A DNA stretch of 64,000 nt from Buchnera aphidicola str. Ak (Acyrthosiphon kondoi) (GCF_000225445.1 NC_017256.1:496001-560000), one strand, 5' to 3'; counted from the stretch's first letter, positions 52,958 to 64,000 are shown. The notes: a model not told the origin generated them from the letters alone. Numbers and translations are program-made.

Positions 52958-53578
52958 TTATTTAGAATAAAGCTCGACAATTAAATATTCATTAATTTCT
53001 GCAGATAAATCAGAACGTTCAGGAAATCTTTTAAAAATACCTTCCATTTTAGTTGAATCAACTTCTATCCAAATTGGTTTCTCTCTTTGTTCAACAAGTT
53101 CCAAAGCCGCTTTTATTCGTGATTGATTTTTAGATTTCTTCCTAATAGAAATTAGATCATTAGGAGAGACTTGATATGAAGCAATATTAACAACTTTGTT
53201 ATTAACCATAATAGATTTATGACTAATTAATTGTCTTGATTCAGCACGAGTACAACCAAAACCCATACGATAAACCACATTATCCAATCTAGATTCTAAT
53301 AAATTTAATAAATTTGCTCCAGTATTACCTTTTAAACTAGCTGCTAATTTATAATATATTTTAAACTGTCGTTCTAAGATGCCATACAAACGACGTACTT
53401 TTTGTTTTTCACGCAATTGGACAGCATAATCAGATAGTCTAGGTTTGCGAACGCCATGTTGTCCAGGAGGCTGTTCTAATTTACATTTTGATTCTATTGG
53501 ACGCAAGCCTGATTTAAGAAACAAATCAGTACCTTCACGTCGACTCAATTTTAATTTAGGACCTAAATATTTTGCCAT
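52958..53578 (-). CDS. rpsD: 30S ribosomal protein S4
   Basis: S4 is a primary 16S-binding protein and, in E. coli, the translational repressor of the alpha operon. From ATG 53578 ([20 protein letters not shown]) it is 206 residues, exactly the E. coli length; a longer frame upstream would overlap rpsK. The S4 RNA-binding domain [20 protein letters not shown] is intact. Confidence 0.97.
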   Translation of the reverse strand: MAKYLGPKLKLSRREGTDLFLKSGLRPIESKCKLEQPPGQHGVRKPRLSDYAVQLREKQKVRRLYGILERQFKIYYKLAASLKGNTGANLLNLLESRLDNVVYRMGFGCTRAESRQLISHKSIMVNNKVVNIASYQVSPNDLISIRKKSKNQSRIKAALELVEQREKPIWIEVDSTKMEGIFKRFPERSDLSAEINEYLIVELYSK

Positions 53579-53603
53579 TTTATTCTCCAAAATTCCTAAA
53601 AAA

Positions 53604-54011
<408 letters not shown>

Positions 54012-54016
54012 CTAAA

Positions 54017-54373
54017 TTATTTTTTTATTGGTTTTCGAGGACCTTTACACGTTCTAGCATTAGTTTTAGTTCTTTGTCCATGCACTGGAAGACCTCTACG
54101 ATGACGTAAACCGCGATAACAACTTAGATCAATTAAACGCTTAATATTTAAAGTTCTTTCTCTTCTTAAATCACCTTCAATTACATATTTTGCAACATGT
54201 GTTCTTAAAAGATCAATTTGTTCTTCATTTAAATCTATAATTTTAGAATATTCAGAAATATTAGCAATAGAACAAATTAATCTAGAACGCTTTTTACCAA
54301 TCCCATATATTGCAGTTAATGCAATTAAAGTGTGTTTATTTTCAGGAATATTAATACCTGCAATACGTGCCAT
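54017..54373 (-). CDS. rpsM: 30S ribosomal protein S13
   Basis: S13 of the small-subunit head, contacting tRNA and L5 bridges. 118 residues as in E. coli; [19 protein letters not shown], the helix-two-turn-helix [12 protein letters not shown] and the basic tail [18 protein letters not shown] are present. First gene of the alpha operon; the 74 bases between it and rpmJ would carry the S4-binding leader in E. coli, which I cannot recognise here. Confidence 0.97.
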   Translation of the reverse strand: MARIAGINIPENKHTLIALTAIYGIGKKRSRLICSIANISEYSKIIDLNEEQIDLLRTHVAKYVIEGDLRRERTLNIKRLIDLSCYRGLRHRRGLPVHGQRTKTNARTCKGPRKPIKK

Positions 54374-54447
54374 ATTATAAAATCCTATAAATGTATTTTA
54401 AATGAATCTATAAATCTTAAAATAATAATTGATATTTATAAAAGCTA

Positions 54448-54564
54448 TTAACCTTGACGTTGTTTATGTTTAGGATCATTACTACAAATAACTCTTACAA
54501 CATTATTTCTTCTTATTATTTTACAATTTCGACAAAGTATTTTTACAGAAGCTTGTACCTTCAT
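54448..54564 (-). CDS. rpmJ: 50S ribosomal protein L36
   Basis: L36, 38 residues, the smallest gene of the spc operon. Reading from ATG 54564: [20 protein letters not shown], then [18 protein letters not shown] and TAA. The zinc-binding set Cys11, Cys14, Cys27 and His33 is intact. It sits between secY and rpsM as in E. coli. Confidence 0.97.
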   Translation of the reverse strand: MKVQASVKILCRNCKIIRRNNVVRVICSNDPKHKQRQG

Positions 54565-54596
54565 TATATTTCCTCAAGTATCCTAATATAAAATGT

Positions 54597-55910
54597 TTAA
54601 TTTAAATTGGCTTTTTTTAACATAGATTCATATTGATGAGACATTACTAGTGTTTGAATTTGACTGATAAAATCCATAATGACTACTACAACAATTAATA
54701 ATGATGTGCCGCCAAAATAAAAAGGAACATTCATAGCACTGCGCATGAATTCTGGAATCAAACAAATAAACGTAATATAAAAAGAACCAATTAGTGTTAA
54801 TCTTAACATGATTTTATGAATATATTTTGCTGTTTGTTCTCCAGGTCTGATTCCTGAAATAAAAGCTCCTGATTTTTTTAAATTGTCTGCTGTTTCACGA
54901 GGATTAAATACTAATCCTGTATAAAAGAAACAAAAAAATACTATTGCAGAAATATATAAAATTAAATATACAGGTTGGTTTGGTTGTAAATAAAACAATA
55001 TGGTTTGCAACAATTGATTGTTTACTTTACACCAGGATATAATAGTTGCAGGGAATAAAACAACACTAGAAGCAAAAATCGCAGGAATTACACCAGACAT
55101 ATTAATTTTTAAAGGTAAATGAGTGCTTTGCGCACTATAAATGCGACGACCTTGTTGACGTTGTGCATAATGCACAATAATTTTTCTTTGTCCTCTTTCT
55201 ATAAAAACAACAAGAAAAATTACTAAAAAAATTAATAATAACACAAATAAAAATAATAAAATATGTAAATCTCCTTGTCTGGTTTTTTCGATAGTATTAC
55301 TAATAGCGGATGGTAGACCTGCAATTATCCCTATAAAAATAATAATTGAAATACCATTACCGATACCATGTTCTGTAATTAATTCTCCCAACCACATCAA
55401 AAACATCGTGCCAGTAACCAAACTTATAATAGCAATTAAATAAAAACAAAAATCAGTATTAATTATAATCGTACGCATTCCTGATATATTAGGAAGGGTA
55501 GTAGCAATTCCAATAGACTGTATGAGAGCTAATATTAAAGTAGCATATCTAGTATACTGATTGATTTTATGACGTCCAGATTCCCCTTCTTTTTTCATTT
55601 CAGATAAAGTTGGGTATACTAATGTTAGTAATTGAATAATAATAGAAGCTGATATATACGGCATAATTCCTAGAGCAAAAATAGAAGCTCGACTCAAAGC
55701 ACCACCAGAAAACATATTAAACATGTCAACAATAGTGCCTTTCTGTTCATTTAATATTTTAGATAAAATTATAGTATCAATTCCAGGAATTGGAATAAAA
55801 GAACCAATACGAAAAATAATGATAGCTACTATTAGAAAAATAATCCTCTGTTTTAACTCACTAATATTTTTTTTGGTATTTTTAAAATTTAATCCTAATT
55901 TTTTAACCAT
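54597..55910 (-). CDS. secY: Preprotein translocase subunit SecY
   Basis: SecY is the ten-helix channel of the Sec translocon. The 437 residues (443 in E. coli) show the plug and first helices ([14 protein letters not shown] near 35), [15 protein letters not shown] near 82-96, the C4-C5 loops with [20 protein letters not shown], and IRPGEQTA, the SecA/ribosome contact. It supports membrane insertion of the Cyo subunits and PpiD. It lies after rplO with a 10-base gap. Confidence 0.97.
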   Translation of the reverse strand: MVKKLGLNFKNTKKNISELKQRIIFLIVAIIIFRIGSFIPIPGIDTIILSKILNEQKGTIVDMFNMFSGGALSRASIFALGIMPYISASIIIQLLTLVYPTLSEMKKEGESGRHKINQYTRYATLILALIQSIGIATTLPNISGMRTIIINTDFCFYLIAIISLVTGTMFLMWLGELITEHGIGNGISIIIFIGIIAGLPSAISNTIEKTRQGDLHILLFLFVLLLIFLVIFLVVFIERGQRKIIVHYAQRQQGRRIYSAQSTHLPLKINMSGVIPAIFASSVVLFPATIISWCKVNNQLLQTILFYLQPNQPVYLILYISAIVFFCFFYTGLVFNPRETADNLKKSGAFISGIRPGEQTAKYIHKIMLRLTLIGSFYITFICLIPEFMRSAMNVPFYFGGTSLLIVVVVIMDFISQIQTLVMSHQYESMLKKANLN

Positions 55911-55920
55911 TATCTACCGC

Positions 55921-56355
55921 TTATCCTTCAATTTTCCCACCAGAATTTTCAATTTCAGCACGAGCACCTTTTGTAACAAGTAAACCTCTGATTATCAAAG
56001 GAACTTTTAATTCTCCTGAAAGAATTATTTTTGCATGTTTAATATTTTTTTTAATAATATTTTCTTTTTTTAATATATTGATATCAATAATATTCGTAGA
56101 TAATTTTGATAAATCTGACAAACGAACTTCGGTTGTAATATTTTTTTTTCTAGAATTAAATCCAAATTTAGGAAGTCTACGATGTAAAGGCATTTGGCCA
56201 CCTTCAAAACCACGACGCATACTGCTTCCTGATCTAGATTTTTGACCTTTATGACCACGACCTGAAGTTTTTCCAAATCCTGAGCCGATACCACGTCCTA
56301 ATCTTTTTCGATTTTGACGTGCTCCATTTGCTGGAGAAAGAGTATTTAAACGCAT
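55921..56355 (-). CDS. rplO: 50S ribosomal protein L15
   Basis: L15, 144 residues as in E. coli. [20 protein letters not shown], then the glycine/arginine-rich [20 protein letters not shown] extension that threads through 23S rRNA, and the C-terminal globular part with [20 protein letters not shown]. Downstream of rpmD, upstream of secY. Confidence 0.96.
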   Translation of the reverse strand: MRLNTLSPANGARQNRKRLGRGIGSGFGKTSGRGHKGQKSRSGSSMRRGFEGGQMPLHRRLPKFGFNSRKKNITTEVRLSDLSKLSTNIIDINILKKENIIKKNIKHAKIILSGELKVPLIIRGLLVTKGARAEIENSGGKIEG

Positions 56356-56359
56356 ATCT

Positions 56360-56539
56360 CTATTCCTCTTGTATTTTTAAGATATAAGAAATTTTTTTAA
56401 CCATTCCTTGAATAGAAGGTGTATCTTTACGTATTACAGTATGTCCGATATAACGCAATCCAAGTCCAATTAGAGTTTTTTTATGCTTAGGTAACCTTCC
56501 TATAGCACTTTTTATTTGAGTAATTTTAATATTTTTCAT
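56360..56539 (-). CDS. rpmD: 50S ribosomal protein L30
   Basis: L30, 59 residues from ATG 56539, as in E. coli. It begins [20 protein letters not shown] and continues [20 protein letters not shown], the family core. It ends in TAG four bases before the rplO ATG and lies ten bases after rpsE. Confidence 0.96.
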   Translation of the reverse strand: MKNIKITQIKSAIGRLPKHKKTLIGLGLRYIGHTVIRKDTPSIQGMVKKISYILKIQEE

Positions 56540-56549
56540 TAAATATAAT

Positions 56550-57053
56550 TTATCCTAATATATCTTCAATGCATTTATTTCTTTTGGCAGCTATCATTTC
56601 TGGAGATTTCATATTAACTAAACCATTCATAGTAGCGCGTACAACATTAATTGGGTTAGTAGAACCATAAGTTTTAGCTAATACGTTATGTATTCCTGCA
56701 ACTTCTAAAACTGCACGCATAGCTCCACCTGCAATAATTCCAGTTCCATCAGAAGCGGGTTTCATAAAAACATGTGATCCAGTATGAGAACCTTTTAATG
56801 AATGTTGCAAAGTTTTATTAACTAACGGTATAGTAATCATATTACGTCTAGCTTTTTCCATTGCTTTTTGAATAGCAGCAGGTACTTCACGCGCTTTACC
56901 ATAGCCAAAACCAACTCGTCCATCTCCATTTCCTACTACAGTTAATGCTGTAAAAGAAAATATACGACCGCCTTTCACAGTTTTTGAAACACGATTTACC
57001 GTAATTAATTTTTCTTGTAAATCACTGTTGTTTTTTTTTTCAATATTAGCCAT
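56550..57053 (-). CDS. rpsE: 30S ribosomal protein S5
   Basis: S5, involved in decoding accuracy and mRNA entry. 167 residues as in E. coli; [20 protein letters not shown] near 16, [20 protein letters not shown] and the C-terminal TRNA-like helix [14 protein letters not shown] are conserved. Between rplR and rpmD. Confidence 0.96.
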   Translation of the reverse strand: MANIEKKNNSDLQEKLITVNRVSKTVKGGRIFSFTALTVVGNGDGRVGFGYGKAREVPAAIQKAMEKARRNMITIPLVNKTLQHSLKGSHTGSHVFMKPASDGTGIIAGGAMRAVLEVAGIHNVLAKTYGSTNPINVVRATMNGLVNMKSPEMIAAKRNKCIEDILG

Positions 57054-57068
57054 TCTATAATTTTCACC

Positions 57069-57437
57069 TTAAAACTTTAGTCCAACTTCACGTGCAGACT
57101 CAGCTAAAACTTGTACACGACCATGGTATTTAAAACCAGATCGATCAAAAGAAACATTATATATTCCTTTTGACAAGGCGCGTTCTGCAATAATTTTACC
57201 AATTTTTGCTGCGGCTTCTTTATTTCCTGTATATTTTAAACTACAGTTTATTTTTTTTTCTAATGTCGAAGCAAATGCTAATACTTTTGATTCTATCGAA
57301 GAAATTATTTGGGCATATATATGACGTGGAGTGCGATGTATGACTAGTCGAATAGCGCCTAATTTTTTAATTTTACGACGTGTTTTCATAGACCGGCGTA
57401 TACGGGAAATTATTTTTTTTTTACTGGAAAAAATCAT
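57069..57437 (-). CDS. rplR: 50S ribosomal protein L18
   Basis: L18, a 5S rRNA-binding protein. 122 residues (117 in E. coli); [16 protein letters not shown] and the C-terminal [20 protein letters not shown] segment are conserved, with the end REVGLKF. The ATG lies one base after the rplF stop. Confidence 0.96.
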   Translation of the reverse strand: MIFSSKKKIISRIRRSMKTRRKIKKLGAIRLVIHRTPRHIYAQIISSIESKVLAFASTLEKKINCSLKYTGNKEAAAKIGKIIAERALSKGIYNVSFDRSGFKYHGRVQVLAESAREVGLKF

Positions 57438-57438
57438 T

Positions 57439-57975
57439 TTATTTTTTCTTAGCCTCTTTCATACGTACGATTTCATCTGAATATCGTATACCTTTTCCTT
57501 TATAAGGTTCTGGCACACGGTAGGAACGTAAATTAGCCGCAATTTGTCCAACTAGTTGTTTATCTATTCCTTGAATAATAATTTCTGTTGGAGATGAGTT
57601 TTCCACACTAATACCGTCAGGTAAAAAGTATTCAATTATATGCGAATAACCTAATGACATATTAATTATATTACCCTTTGTTATTGAAAAACGATAACCA
57701 ACTCCCGATAATTGTAATTTTTTACTAAATTTTTTAGAAACACCTATAATCATGGAATTTACGAGAGCTCTTGAAGTTCCTGCTTGAGCCCAACCATCAG
57801 AAAAACCTGAATGAGGTGAAAAAATTATTTTATCATTTAAATATTCAATTTTAACTGATCGATGAATAGTACGTGAAAGATAACCATATTTTCCTGTAAT
57901 TGATATATTTTGTGAATCTAATTTAATATTAATATCAGAAGGAACAACAATTGGACATTTAGCAACACGAGACAT
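57439..57975 (-). CDS. rplF: 50S ribosomal protein L6
   Basis: L6 near the factor-binding centre. From ATG 57975 ([15 protein letters not shown]) it is 178 residues (177 in E. coli); a start 33 bases upstream would overlap rps[21 protein letters not shown] and [14 protein letters not shown], the most conserved blocks, are intact. Confidence 0.96.
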   Translation of the reverse strand: MSRVAKCPIVVPSDINIKLDSQNISITGKYGYLSRTIHRSVKIEYLNDKIIFSPHSGFSDGWAQAGTSRALVNSMIIGVSKKFSKKLQLSGVGYRFSITKGNIINMSLGYSHIIEYFLPDGISVENSSPTEIIIQGIDKQLVGQIAANLRSYRVPEPYKGKGIRYSDEIVRMKEAKKK

Positions 57976-57992
57976 TCTTCCTCCATTAATTC

Positions 57993-58385
57993 TTAAGATA
58001 CATAACAAATAACTTCACCACCAAGACCTGCTTGACGCGCCATACGATCTGTCATAACTCCTTGAGAAGTAGAAATTACTGCTATTCCTAAACCAGACAT
58101 AACTTCAGGTAAATTATTCTTATTTTTATATATACGCAAACTAGGACGACTAACGCGTTGAATCATTTCTACTACTGATTTTCCTTGAAAATACTTTAAA
58201 ATTATTTCTAATTCTAATTTAGCATTTCCTATAATTTTGTAGTCTTTAATATAACCTTCTTGCTTTAATAATTCGACAATTGATTTTTTTAATCTTGATG
58301 AAGGCATTGTAACGGAATTCTTATTAGCCGATTGGCCATTTCGAATTCGAGTTAACATATCTGCTATCGGATCTTGCATACTCAT
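57993..58385 (-). CDS. rpsH: 30S ribosomal protein S8
   Basis: S8, a primary 16S binder and in E. coli the repressor of the spc operon. 130 residues as in E. coli; [37 protein letters not shown] and [20 protein letters not shown] are conserved. The S8-binding site expected near the rplE start was not searched for structurally. Confidence 0.97.
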   Translation of the reverse strand: MSMQDPIADMLTRIRNGQSANKNSVTMPSSRLKKSIVELLKQEGYIKDYKIIGNAKLELEIILKYFQGKSVVEMIQRVSRPSLRIYKNKNNLPEVMSGLGIAVISTSQGVMTDRMARQAGLGGEVICYVS

Positions 58386-58416
58386 TTTTAAACTCCAAAA
58401 ACTAAAAAAGTATATT

Positions 58417-58722
58417 TTACCAACTGGCTTTTTTTAAACCAGGTATTTCACCTTTCATGGCAGCTTCTCTAACTTTAATACGACTCAATCCAAATTTACG
58501 CAAAAAAGCATGCGGACGACCTGTTTGACGACATCTGTTTCGCTGACGTGATGGACTGGAGTCGCGTGGGAAAGATTGTAATTTAAGAACTGCATTCCAA
58601 CGTTCTTCCTCTGAGCAATTCATATTAGAAATAATATTTTTTAATGCATTACGTTGTGTATAAAATTTATTAGCTAATTTTACACGTTTAACTTCACGTG
58701 CTTTCATAGATTGTTTAGCCAT
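58417..58722 (-). CDS. rpsN: 30S ribosomal protein S14
   Basis: S14, 101 residues as in E. coli, the zinc-free long form. [39 protein letters not shown] and the C-terminal [11 protein letters not shown] are conserved. Confidence 0.97.
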   Translation of the reverse strand: MAKQSMKAREVKRVKLANKFYTQRNALKNIISNMNCSEEERWNAVLKLQSFPRDSSPSRQRNRCRQTGRPHAFLRKFGLSRIKVREAAMKGEIPGLKKASW

Positions 58723-58737
58723 TGAATAACCTTATTT

Positions 58738-59277
58738 TTACTTACGAAAAGGAAAATTAAAAGCAGATAATAATAAAAGAGCTTCGTGATCAGATTTAGC
58801 GGTAGTAGTAATTGTAATATCTAATCCACGAACTCGATCAATTTTATCATAATCAATTTCAGGAAAAATAATTTGTTCTCGTATTCCTAAACTATAATTT
58901 CCTTTACCATCAAAAGAATGACTTGATAAGCCACGAAAATCACGAATACGCGGAACAGCAATAATAATTAGACGTTCAAAAAAATCCCATTTTTTCTGAC
59001 CACGTAATGTAACTTTACATCCAATAGGATAGCCTTGACGAATTTTAAAACTAGCTACAGATTTACGAGCTTTAGTGATGAGTGGTTTTTGTCCAGATAT
59101 TGCTGTTAAATCTGAAATAGCATTATCTAAAATTTTTTTATCAGAAGCGGCAGTACCTACACCCATATTTAAAGTAATTTTATCAATTTTAGGCACTTGC
59201 ATAACAGAACTATAATTCAGTTTAAGCATAAGCTGTTTGATAACTTTTGACTTATAATAATCATACAATGTTGCCAT
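58738..59277 (-). CDS. rplE: 50S ribosomal protein L5
   Basis: L5, a 5S rRNA- and P-site tRNA-contacting protein. 179 residues as in E. coli; [20 protein letters not shown] near 28, [20 protein letters not shown] and [20 protein letters not shown] are conserved. Confidence 0.97.
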   Translation of the reverse strand: MATLYDYYKSKVIKQLMLKLNYSSVMQVPKIDKITLNMGVGTAASDKKILDNAISDLTAISGQKPLITKARKSVASFKIRQGYPIGCKVTLRGQKKWDFFERLIIIAVPRIRDFRGLSSHSFDGKGNYSLGIREQIIFPEIDYDKIDRVRGLDITITTTAKSDHEALLLLSAFNFPFRK

Positions 59278-59291
59278 TATATTACTCCAGA

Positions 59292-59606
59292 CTATTGAAT
59301 CGTTTTTCTATTAGATTTAAAAAATCGAACTTTTTTACCCTTTTCAAATCTAAAACCAATACGATCTGATTTATTAGTTTCAGGATTTAAAATAGCAATG
59401 TTTGATATGTGAATAGGAGCTTCTTTTTCTAAAATACCACCACTTTTATTTTGAGATGGAACTGGTTTTTGATGTTTTTTAATTAAATTTAAACCATTAA
59501 CAATTACTTTATTAACAGATAAAATATCTTTAATAGTACTTGTTTTTCCTTTATCTTTTCCAGTTAATATAATAACCGCATCATTACGACGCAACTTTGA
59601 TGCCAT
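59292..59606 (-). CDS. rplX: 50S ribosomal protein L24
   Basis: L24, an assembly initiator at the exit tunnel. 104 residues as in E. coli; the KOW motif [20 protein letters not shown] near 6-25 and [20 protein letters not shown] are present. Confidence 0.96.
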   Translation of the reverse strand: MASKLRRNDAVIILTGKDKGKTSTIKDILSVNKVIVNGLNLIKKHQKPVPSQNKSGGILEKEAPIHISNIAILNPETNKSDRIGFRFEKGKKVRFFKSNRKTIQ

Positions 59607-59631
59607 CTTTTGTTCCTTAAAATTTTTATAG

Positions 59632-60000
59632 CTAAAGAACTTCAGGAGCTAATGAAATAATTTTCATAAATTTTTCTGTTCTTAACTCGCGAGTTACAGG
59701 CCCAAAAATACGAGTTCCAATAGGTTGTTCGTTATTATTCAACACAACACAAGAATTAGTATCAAAACGAATAATAGAACCATCGGATCGTCTGATTCCT
59801 TTTTTAGTTCTTACTACTACTGCTTTAAGAACTTCTCCTTTCTTTACTTTCCCTCTAGGTATTGCTTCTTTAACTGTAATTTTAATTACATCACCAATAC
59901 CAGCATAACGACGACGGGAGCCACCTAAAACTTTAATACACATAGCAGTTCGTGCACCAGAGTTATCAGCTACATTAAGAATAGTTTGTTCTTGAATCAT
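59632..60000 (-). CDS. rplN: 50S ribosomal protein L14
   Basis: L14, 122 residues (123 in E. coli), first gene of the spc operon. [40 protein letters not shown] and [12 protein letters not shown] are conserved. A 128-base gap with a hairpin and an extended -10 promoter separates it from rpsQ, matching the S10/spc operon boundary. Confidence 0.97.
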   Translation of the reverse strand: MIQEQTILNVADNSGARTAMCIKVLGGSRRRYAGIGDVIKITVKEAIPRGKVKKGEVLKAVVVRTKKGIRRSDGSIIRFDTNSCVVLNNNEQPIGTRIFGPVTRELRTEKFMKIISLAPEVL

Positions 60001-60056
60001 ATTTTTAAGGCTCCAATTATTTTAATTAAAATAAAAAATTAATTAAAAATAATTTT

Positions 60057-60065
60057 ATTATAACA
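60057..60065 (-). promoter_or_regulatory. Extended -10 promoter of the spc operon
   Basis: On the minus strand TGTTATAAT (60057-60065) is a perfect extended -10 element (TGn plus TATAAT), about 57 bases before rplN. The -35 region 17 bases upstream (TATCAA) is weak, as tolerated with extended -10 promoters. E. coli also has a promoter at this boundary. Confidence 0.5.
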
Positions 60066-60086
60066 CTACTTATATGTTATTGATAG

Positions 60087-60120
60087 AAAACATGAGCAGA
60101 CCTGAGTTTGTTCATGTTTT
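60087..60120 (-). terminator. Hairpin at the end of the S10 operon
   Basis: AAAACATGAGCA (60087-60098) pairs with TGTTCATGTTTT (60109-60120) in a 12-bp stem with one G-T pair and a 10-base loop. It lies just after rpsQ on the minus strand. The following T-run is short, so it may attenuate rather than fully stop S10 transcription. Confidence 0.5.
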
Positions 60121-60128
60121 GGTTTTTT

Positions 60129-60380
60129 TTAAAAAACTGTTTTTTCAATAATGCGAACTAAAACCCAAGATTTTGTTTTAGAAATCGGACGAGATTCGCG
60201 AATTTCTATTAAATCACCTATAGTACATTCATTTTTTTCGTCATGAATATGAAGCTTTGTAGTACGTTTAATAAATTTTCCATAAATAATATGTTTTACA
60301 AAACGTTCTATTGAGACAACAGCAGATTTTTGCATTTTATTGCTTATTACACGACCCTGCAAAGTTCGAATTTTTTCCAT
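60129..60380 (-). CDS. rpsQ: 30S ribosomal protein S17
   Basis: S17, a primary 16S binder with an OB fold. 83 residues (84 in E. coli); [20 protein letters not shown] and the [20 protein letters not shown] segment are conserved. Last gene of the S10 operon; its ATG overlaps the rpmC stop by one base. Confidence 0.97.
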   Translation of the reverse strand: MEKIRTLQGRVISNKMQKSAVVSIERFVKHIIYGKFIKRTTKLHIHDEKNECTIGDLIEIRESRPISKTKSWVLVRIIEKTVF

Positions 60381-60577
60381 TATTTTATCTTTTCCTTCTC
60401 ATCTAACAAAGTCTTTACTTGTGCAATATTTCGTCGGACTTTTCGTAGTAAATGAGGCTGTTTTAATTTTCCAGAAACAGATTGCATACGCAGATTAAAT
60501 TGTTCTCGTAATAATTGCAAAAGTTCTGCATAAAGATCTTTTTTATTTTTTTTTCTAAATTCTACTATTGCTTTCAT
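60380..60577 (-). CDS. rpmC: 50S ribosomal protein L29
   Basis: L29 at the tunnel exit next to L23. 65 residues (63 in E. coli); [20 protein letters not shown] and [19 protein letters not shown] form the two-helix hairpin. Overlaps its neighbours by one base on each side. Confidence 0.96.
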   Translation of the reverse strand: MKAIVEFRKKNKKDLYAELLQLLREQFNLRMQSVSGKLKQPHLLRKVRRNIAQVKTLLDEKEKIK

Positions 60578-60987
60578 TACATCACCATCTTAGTTACAAA
60601 AGTAGTTTTAATTGGTAACTTTGCAGCTGCTAGTTTAAATGCTTCACGAGATTCTTCTTCAGTAACTCCATCTAATTCATAGAGAATTTTACCGGGTTGT
60701 ACTAAAGCGACCCAATATTCAACGTTTCCTTTTCCTTTACCCATTCTCACTTCTAATGGTTTTTGAGTTACAGGTTTATCAGGAAATATACGTATCCACA
60801 TTTTTCCTTGTCTTTTAATACAACGAGTTATGGCTCTTCGTGCAGATTCAATTTGACGAGCAGTTAAACGTCCTCTATCAACGGCTTGTAAACCAAAAGC
60901 ACCAAAATTAACATTGGTACCAGACGCCAAACCACGATTCCGTCCTTTATGCATTTTGCGAAATTTAGTACGTTTTGGTTGCAACAT
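60577..60987 (-). CDS. rplP: 50S ribosomal protein L16
   Basis: L16 at the A-site of the large subunit. 136 residues as in E. coli; [40 protein letters not shown] and [20 protein letters not shown] are conserved. Confidence 0.97.
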   Translation of the reverse strand: MLQPKRTKFRKMHKGRNRGLASGTNVNFGAFGLQAVDRGRLTARQIESARRAITRCIKRQGKMWIRIFPDKPVTQKPLEVRMGKGKGNVEYWVALVQPGKILYELDGVTEEESREAFKLAAAKLPIKTTFVTKMVM

Positions 60988-61007
60988 TATTATCTTCTCT
61001 CTCTTTC

Positions 61008-61709
61008 TTACTTTCTATTTTTACGATATTGCTTTTTTGTCTGGACAGAAGGTTTTTCTAATCTTTCAATAGTTGCCATACCACCTAATATTTCACCTTT
61101 AAAAATCCATACCTTAACGCCTATCACACCATATGTTGTATGAGCTTCTGAAATGCTATAATCAATATTTGCACGTAAAGTATGAAGAGGCACTCTTCCT
61201 TCTCTATACCATTCTCTACGAGCTATTTCTGCCCCTCCTAAACGTCCACTAACTTCGACTTTAATACCTTTTGCACCTTGCCGCATTGCATTTTGAACAG
61301 ATCTTTTCATGGCACGTCGAAACATAACTCTTCTCTCTAACTGAGAAGTAATACTATCAGCTACAAGCTTAGCATCTAATTCAGGTTTACGTACTTCGGA
61401 AATATTAATTTGAACTGGCACTTCAGTTATTTTGGAAATAGCAACTCTTAATTTTTCTACATCTTCACCTTTTTTCCCAATAACAATACCAGGTCTAGCA
61501 GTATAAATTGTAACTCGAATACTTTTAGCTGGTCTTTCAATGATAATTCGAGAAATTGATGCTTTTTCTAGTTTTTTCATTAAAAATTGGCGAACTTTAT
61601 AGTCACTATCTAAATGGTCAGCAAAATCTTTAGTATTAGCAAACCAAACAGAATTCCATTTTTTTATTATACCCAATCGCATACCATTAGGATGTACTTT
61701 CTGACCCAT
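61008..61709 (-). CDS. rpsC: 30S ribosomal protein S3
   Basis: S3 at the mRNA entry tunnel. 233 residues from the second Met ([13 protein letters not shown]), as in E. coli; one extra Met codon lies just upstream. The KH domain [19 protein letters not shown] and [16 protein letters not shown] are intact. Confidence 0.97.
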   Translation of the reverse strand: MGQKVHPNGMRLGIIKKWNSVWFANTKDFADHLDSDYKVRQFLMKKLEKASISRIIIERPAKSIRVTIYTARPGIVIGKKGEDVEKLRVAISKITEVPVQINISEVRKPELDAKLVADSITSQLERRVMFRRAMKRSVQNAMRQGAKGIKVEVSGRLGGAEIARREWYREGRVPLHTLRANIDYSISEAHTTYGVIGVKVWIFKGEILGGMATIERLEKPSVQTKKQYRKNRK

Positions 61710-61727
61710 CACTGATTCTCCTCAATG

Positions 61728-62060
61728 TTAACGATCAGACACAATCACAGTAATATGACTAGTACGTTTTAAAATACGATCTGCACGTCCTTTAGCACGT
61801 GGCATCATTCTTTTCATTGTTGAACCTTCATTAATAAATATTTTTTTGATTCTTAATTTATCTATATCAGCACCATCATTATGTTCTGCATTTGCTACAG
61901 CTGATTCCAGTACTTTTTTTACTAAAATAGCTGCTTTTTTATTAGTATAAGTTAAAATACTTAATGCATGTGGAACCTTTTTACCACGAATTAAATTTGC
62001 AATCAAACGAACTTTTTGAGCTGAAGAACGTGCTTGACGATGTTGAGCTAAAGTTTCCAT
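61728..62060 (-). CDS. rplV: 50S ribosomal protein L22
   Basis: L22, whose hairpin lines the exit tunnel. 110 residues as in E. coli; [19 protein letters not shown] near 11-29, [17 protein letters not shown] and the hairpin tip [20 protein letters not shown] are conserved. Confidence 0.97.
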   Translation of the reverse strand: METLAQHRQARSSAQKVRLIANLIRGKKVPHALSILTYTNKKAAILVKKVLESAVANAEHNDGADIDKLRIKKIFINEGSTMKRMMPRAKGRADRILKRTSHITVIVSDR

Positions 62061-62089
62061 TTACTCCTCTTTTTTCTTTCTTTTTTTAA

Positions 62090-62368
62090 TTAGCGTTTTT
62101 TTACTTTTTTATCGGCAGTATGTCCTCTATAAGTACGAGTTAAAGAAAATTCACCTAATTTATGTCCTACCATTTCTTCAGTAATAAAAACAGGAATGTG
62201 ACTACGACCATTATGAATAGATATTGTTAAACCTATCATATTTGGAAAAATTGTTGAGCGTCTTGACCATGTTTTAATCGGCTTTTTATCATTTATTTTT
62301 ACTGATTTTTCTACTTTTTTTAACAAACTTATATCTATAAAAGGACCTTTCTTAAGAGATCGTGGCAT
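62090..62368 (-). CDS. rpsS: 30S ribosomal protein S19
   Basis: S19 of the small-subunit head. 92 residues as in E. coli; [40 protein letters not shown] and [20 protein letters not shown] are conserved. Confidence 0.97.
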   Translation of the reverse strand: MPRSLKKGPFIDISLLKKVEKSVKINDKKPIKTWSRRSTIFPNMIGLTISIHNGRSHIPVFITEEMVGHKLGEFSLTRTYRGHTADKKVKKR

Positions 62369-62387
62369 AAAATGATCCTTATCATAA

Positions 62388-63209
62388 TTATTTCTTACGA
62401 TGACGTAAAATAAATTTTTCAGTACGTTTATTTTTACGAGTTTTCTTCCCTTTTGTCTGAACTCCCCATGGAGTCACTGGATGCTTACCAAAATTTCTAC
62501 CTTCACCACCTCCATGAGGATGATCAACAGGATTCATGGCTGTACCACGAACAGTAGGACGTACGCCTATCCAACGAGAGGCACCTGCTTTACCTAAAAC
62601 TTTTAACATATGTTCAGAATTACCTACTTCACCGATAGTAGCTCTACAATTAGATTGAGTTTTTCGCATTTCACCAGAACGCAATCTTAAAGTTGCATAC
62701 TCTTCATCAAATGCTACTAATTGTACATAACTTCCTGCAGAACGAGCGATTTGACCACCTTTTCCAGGTCTCATTTCTACGTTGTGAACAAATGTCCCTA
62801 CTGGAATGTTCTTGAGTGGTAAAGAATTTCCTACTTTTATAGGAGCATTCAAACCAGAAACAACGGTATCTCCTATTCTTAAATCTTTTGGAGCTAAGAT
62901 ATAGTTTCTTTTACCATCTTTATACAAGATCAAAGCAATATTAGAAGAACGGTTAGGATCATATTCAAATCTTTCTACAGTAGCTTCTATACTATCTTTA
63001 TTTCTCTTAAAATCTATAATACGATATGCTCTTTTATGTCCACCACCAATATGACGAGTTGTAATTCTACCATTATTATTACGTCCTCCGCTTTTACTTT
63101 TCTTTCTTAATAATGAAGAAAAAGGTTTTCCTTTATGTAGCTGTGCGTTAACAACTTTAATAACGTGGCGACGACCCGGAGATGTCGGTTTGCATTTAAC
63201 AATTGCCAT
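62388..63209 (-). CDS. rplB: 50S ribosomal protein L2
   Basis: L2, essential for subunit joining and the peptidyl-transferase centre. 273 residues as in E. coli; [20 protein letters not shown] near 42, [20 protein letters not shown] near 217 with the critical His, and the basic C-terminus are intact. Confidence 0.97.
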   Translation of the reverse strand: MAIVKCKPTSPGRRHVIKVVNAQLHKGKPFSSLLRKKSKSGGRNNNGRITTRHIGGGHKRAYRIIDFKRNKDSIEATVERFEYDPNRSSNIALILYKDGKRNYILAPKDLRIGDTVVSGLNAPIKVGNSLPLKNIPVGTFVHNVEMRPGKGGQIARSAGSYVQLVAFDEEYATLRLRSGEMRKTQSNCRATIGEVGNSEHMLKVLGKAGASRWIGVRPTVRGTAMNPVDHPHGGGEGRNFGKHPVTPWGVQTKGKKTRKNKRTEKFILRHRKK

Positions 63210-63224
63210 TGTTTTGTCCTCCGA

Positions 63225-63527
63225 CTACTCTGTATTGCCTATGAAATCTAAATTATACCCTTTTTTAACTTTAATATAAGCTTTCTTCCAGTTACTTCGT
63301 TGAATAATACGATTGGACTGACGCTTTTTTTTTCCTTTAACTTTTAATGTTTTTATACTATCAACTTCTACATCAAAGATTTTTTTGACAGCACACTTTA
63401 TCTCATATTTAGTAACATTATTTAAAACCTTTAACACAATAGTATTAAATTTTTCTGTAGATTTAGATGATTTTTCAGATACATGTGGAGAAAGTAGTAT
63501 TTTTAATAAACGTTCTTCAGAAATCAT
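63225..63527 (-). CDS. rplW: 50S ribosomal protein L23
   Basis: L23, the docking site for trigger factor and SRP at the tunnel exit, both encoded in this window (tig, ffs). 100 residues as in E. coli; [18 protein letters not shown] and [20 protein letters not shown] are conserved. The ATG overlaps the rplD stop (ATGA). Confidence 0.96.
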   Translation of the reverse strand: MISEERLLKILLSPHVSEKSSKSTEKFNTIVLKVLNNVTKYEIKCAVKKIFDVEVDSIKTLKVKGKKKRQSNRIIQRSNWKKAYIKVKKGYNLDFIGNTE

Positions 63528-64000
63528 GAAAGTATTTCCTCTATTTTTTTCACTGCTTCAACAGTAATAATAACATGCTCAAAAGCAATTAAACTAACAG
63601 GATCTATAGAATGAACATCTTTCACATCAACTGAATATAGGTTTCTAGATGCAAGAAATAAATTATTATCTAGTTTATTGGTAATAATAAGAACATTTTT
63701 TAAATCTATATCTTGTAATTTTTGTACTAAAAGTTTTGTTTTAGGCAATGTTAATGAGAATTTCTCAAAAACTATTAATCTTTTTTGACGTATTAATTCA
63801 GAAAAAATACTTTTTAAAGCACCACGATACATTTTTTTATTGACTTTTTGACTATGTTCTTGTGGTTTGGCAGCAAATGTAACACCACCTGACCGCCAAA
63901 TTGGACTTCTAAATGATCCTGCTCGTGCACGACCTGTACCCTTTTGACGCCACGGTTTTCTACCTGATCCAGAAACTTCAGCGCGACTTTTTTGTGCCCT
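63524..64000 (-). CDS. rplD: 50S ribosomal protein L4, 5' end outside window
   Basis: L4, which in E. coli also represses its own S10 operon. The frame is open from the window edge: upstream of the Met at 63832 it reads [20 protein letters not shown] and [15 protein letters not shown], the tunnel loop of L4, so that Met is internal. 158 codons are visible; about 40 N-terminal residues lie outside. It ends [24 protein letters not shown] helix and TGA. Confidence 0.97.
   Translation of the reverse strand, partial: RAQKSRAEVSGSGRKPWRQKGTGRARAGSFRSPIWRSGGVTFAAKPQEHSQKVNKKMYRGALKSIFSELIRQKRLIVFEKFSLTLPKTKLLVQKLQDIDLKNVLIITNKLDNNLFLASRNLYSVDVKDVHSIDPVSLIAFEHVIITVEAVKKIEEILS

Overview
The window is a 64 kb piece of the chromosome of a gamma-proteobacterial obligate endosymbiont, almost certainly Buchnera aphidicola. 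Base composition is extremely AT-rich. Every recognisable protein is closest to its E. coli counterpart, intergenic DNA is A/T-rich filler, and gene order is E. coli order with pieces deleted: ptrA is missing between recC and recB, hupB between lon and ppiD, recR between ybaB and htpG, and xseB beside ispA. There are no insertion sequences, prophage genes, CRISPR arrays or transposases. The strain cannot be named from the sequence alone.

Layout. 1-7.4 kb holds recC (5' end outside the window), recB and recD (+). 7.4-10.2 kb holds argA (-), the initiator tRNA-Met (-) and mltA (+). 10.2-13.3 kb is a riboflavin/thiamine/antitermination block: ribE, thiL, ribD as two separate reading frames, and nusB. 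13.3-17.4 kb (-) holds the isoprenoid genes dxs and ispA and an MFS gene (yajR). tusE (+) follows. 17.8-22.5 kb (-) is the complete cytochrome bo3 operon cyoABCDE. 22.7-31.2 kb (+) is the protein quality-control block bolA, tig, clpP, clpX, lon, ppiD. After a 756-base eroded gap come the ABC exporter pair mdlA/mdlB, 4.5S RNA (-), dnaX with a decayed tail, ybaB, htpG and adk. 40.6-44 kb holds tRNA-Arg, folD, cysS, ybeD and cspE. 44.2-47.7 kb (-) is a tRNA-Glu/23S/5S operon with no 16S gene. 47.7-51.4 kb holds aroE, tsaC and smg (-) facing def and fmt (+). From 51.5 kb to the end (-) lie the fused ribosomal-protein operons S10, spc and alpha: rplD (partial), rplW, rplB, rpsS, rplV, rpsC, rplP, rpmC, rpsQ, rplN, rplX, rplE, rpsN, rpsH, rplF, rplR, rpsE, rpmD, rplO, secY, rpmJ, rpsM, rpsK, rpsD, rpoA, rplQ.

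How the genes work together. Dxs and IspA lead to farnesyl diphosphate, which CyoE uses to make heme O for CyoB, so isoprenoid and respiratory genes are metabolically linked. ClpXP, Lon, HtpG, PpiD and trigger factor form the protein-folding and turnover set, and lon keeps a recognisable heat-shock-type promoter. def, fmt and the initiator tRNA together cover formyl-methionine initiation and its removal. The riboflavin genes fit the nutritional role of this symbiont.

The most informative observations concern gene decay and its rescue. ispA carries a 13-A run that shifts the reading frame and removes a family-like C-terminus still encoded one frame over. ribD is cut by a single in-frame TGA exactly between its two catalytic domains. 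dnaX stops at the end of the ATPase/collar part, and remnants of its tau tail lie downstream. I found no convincing undescribed multi-gene system.
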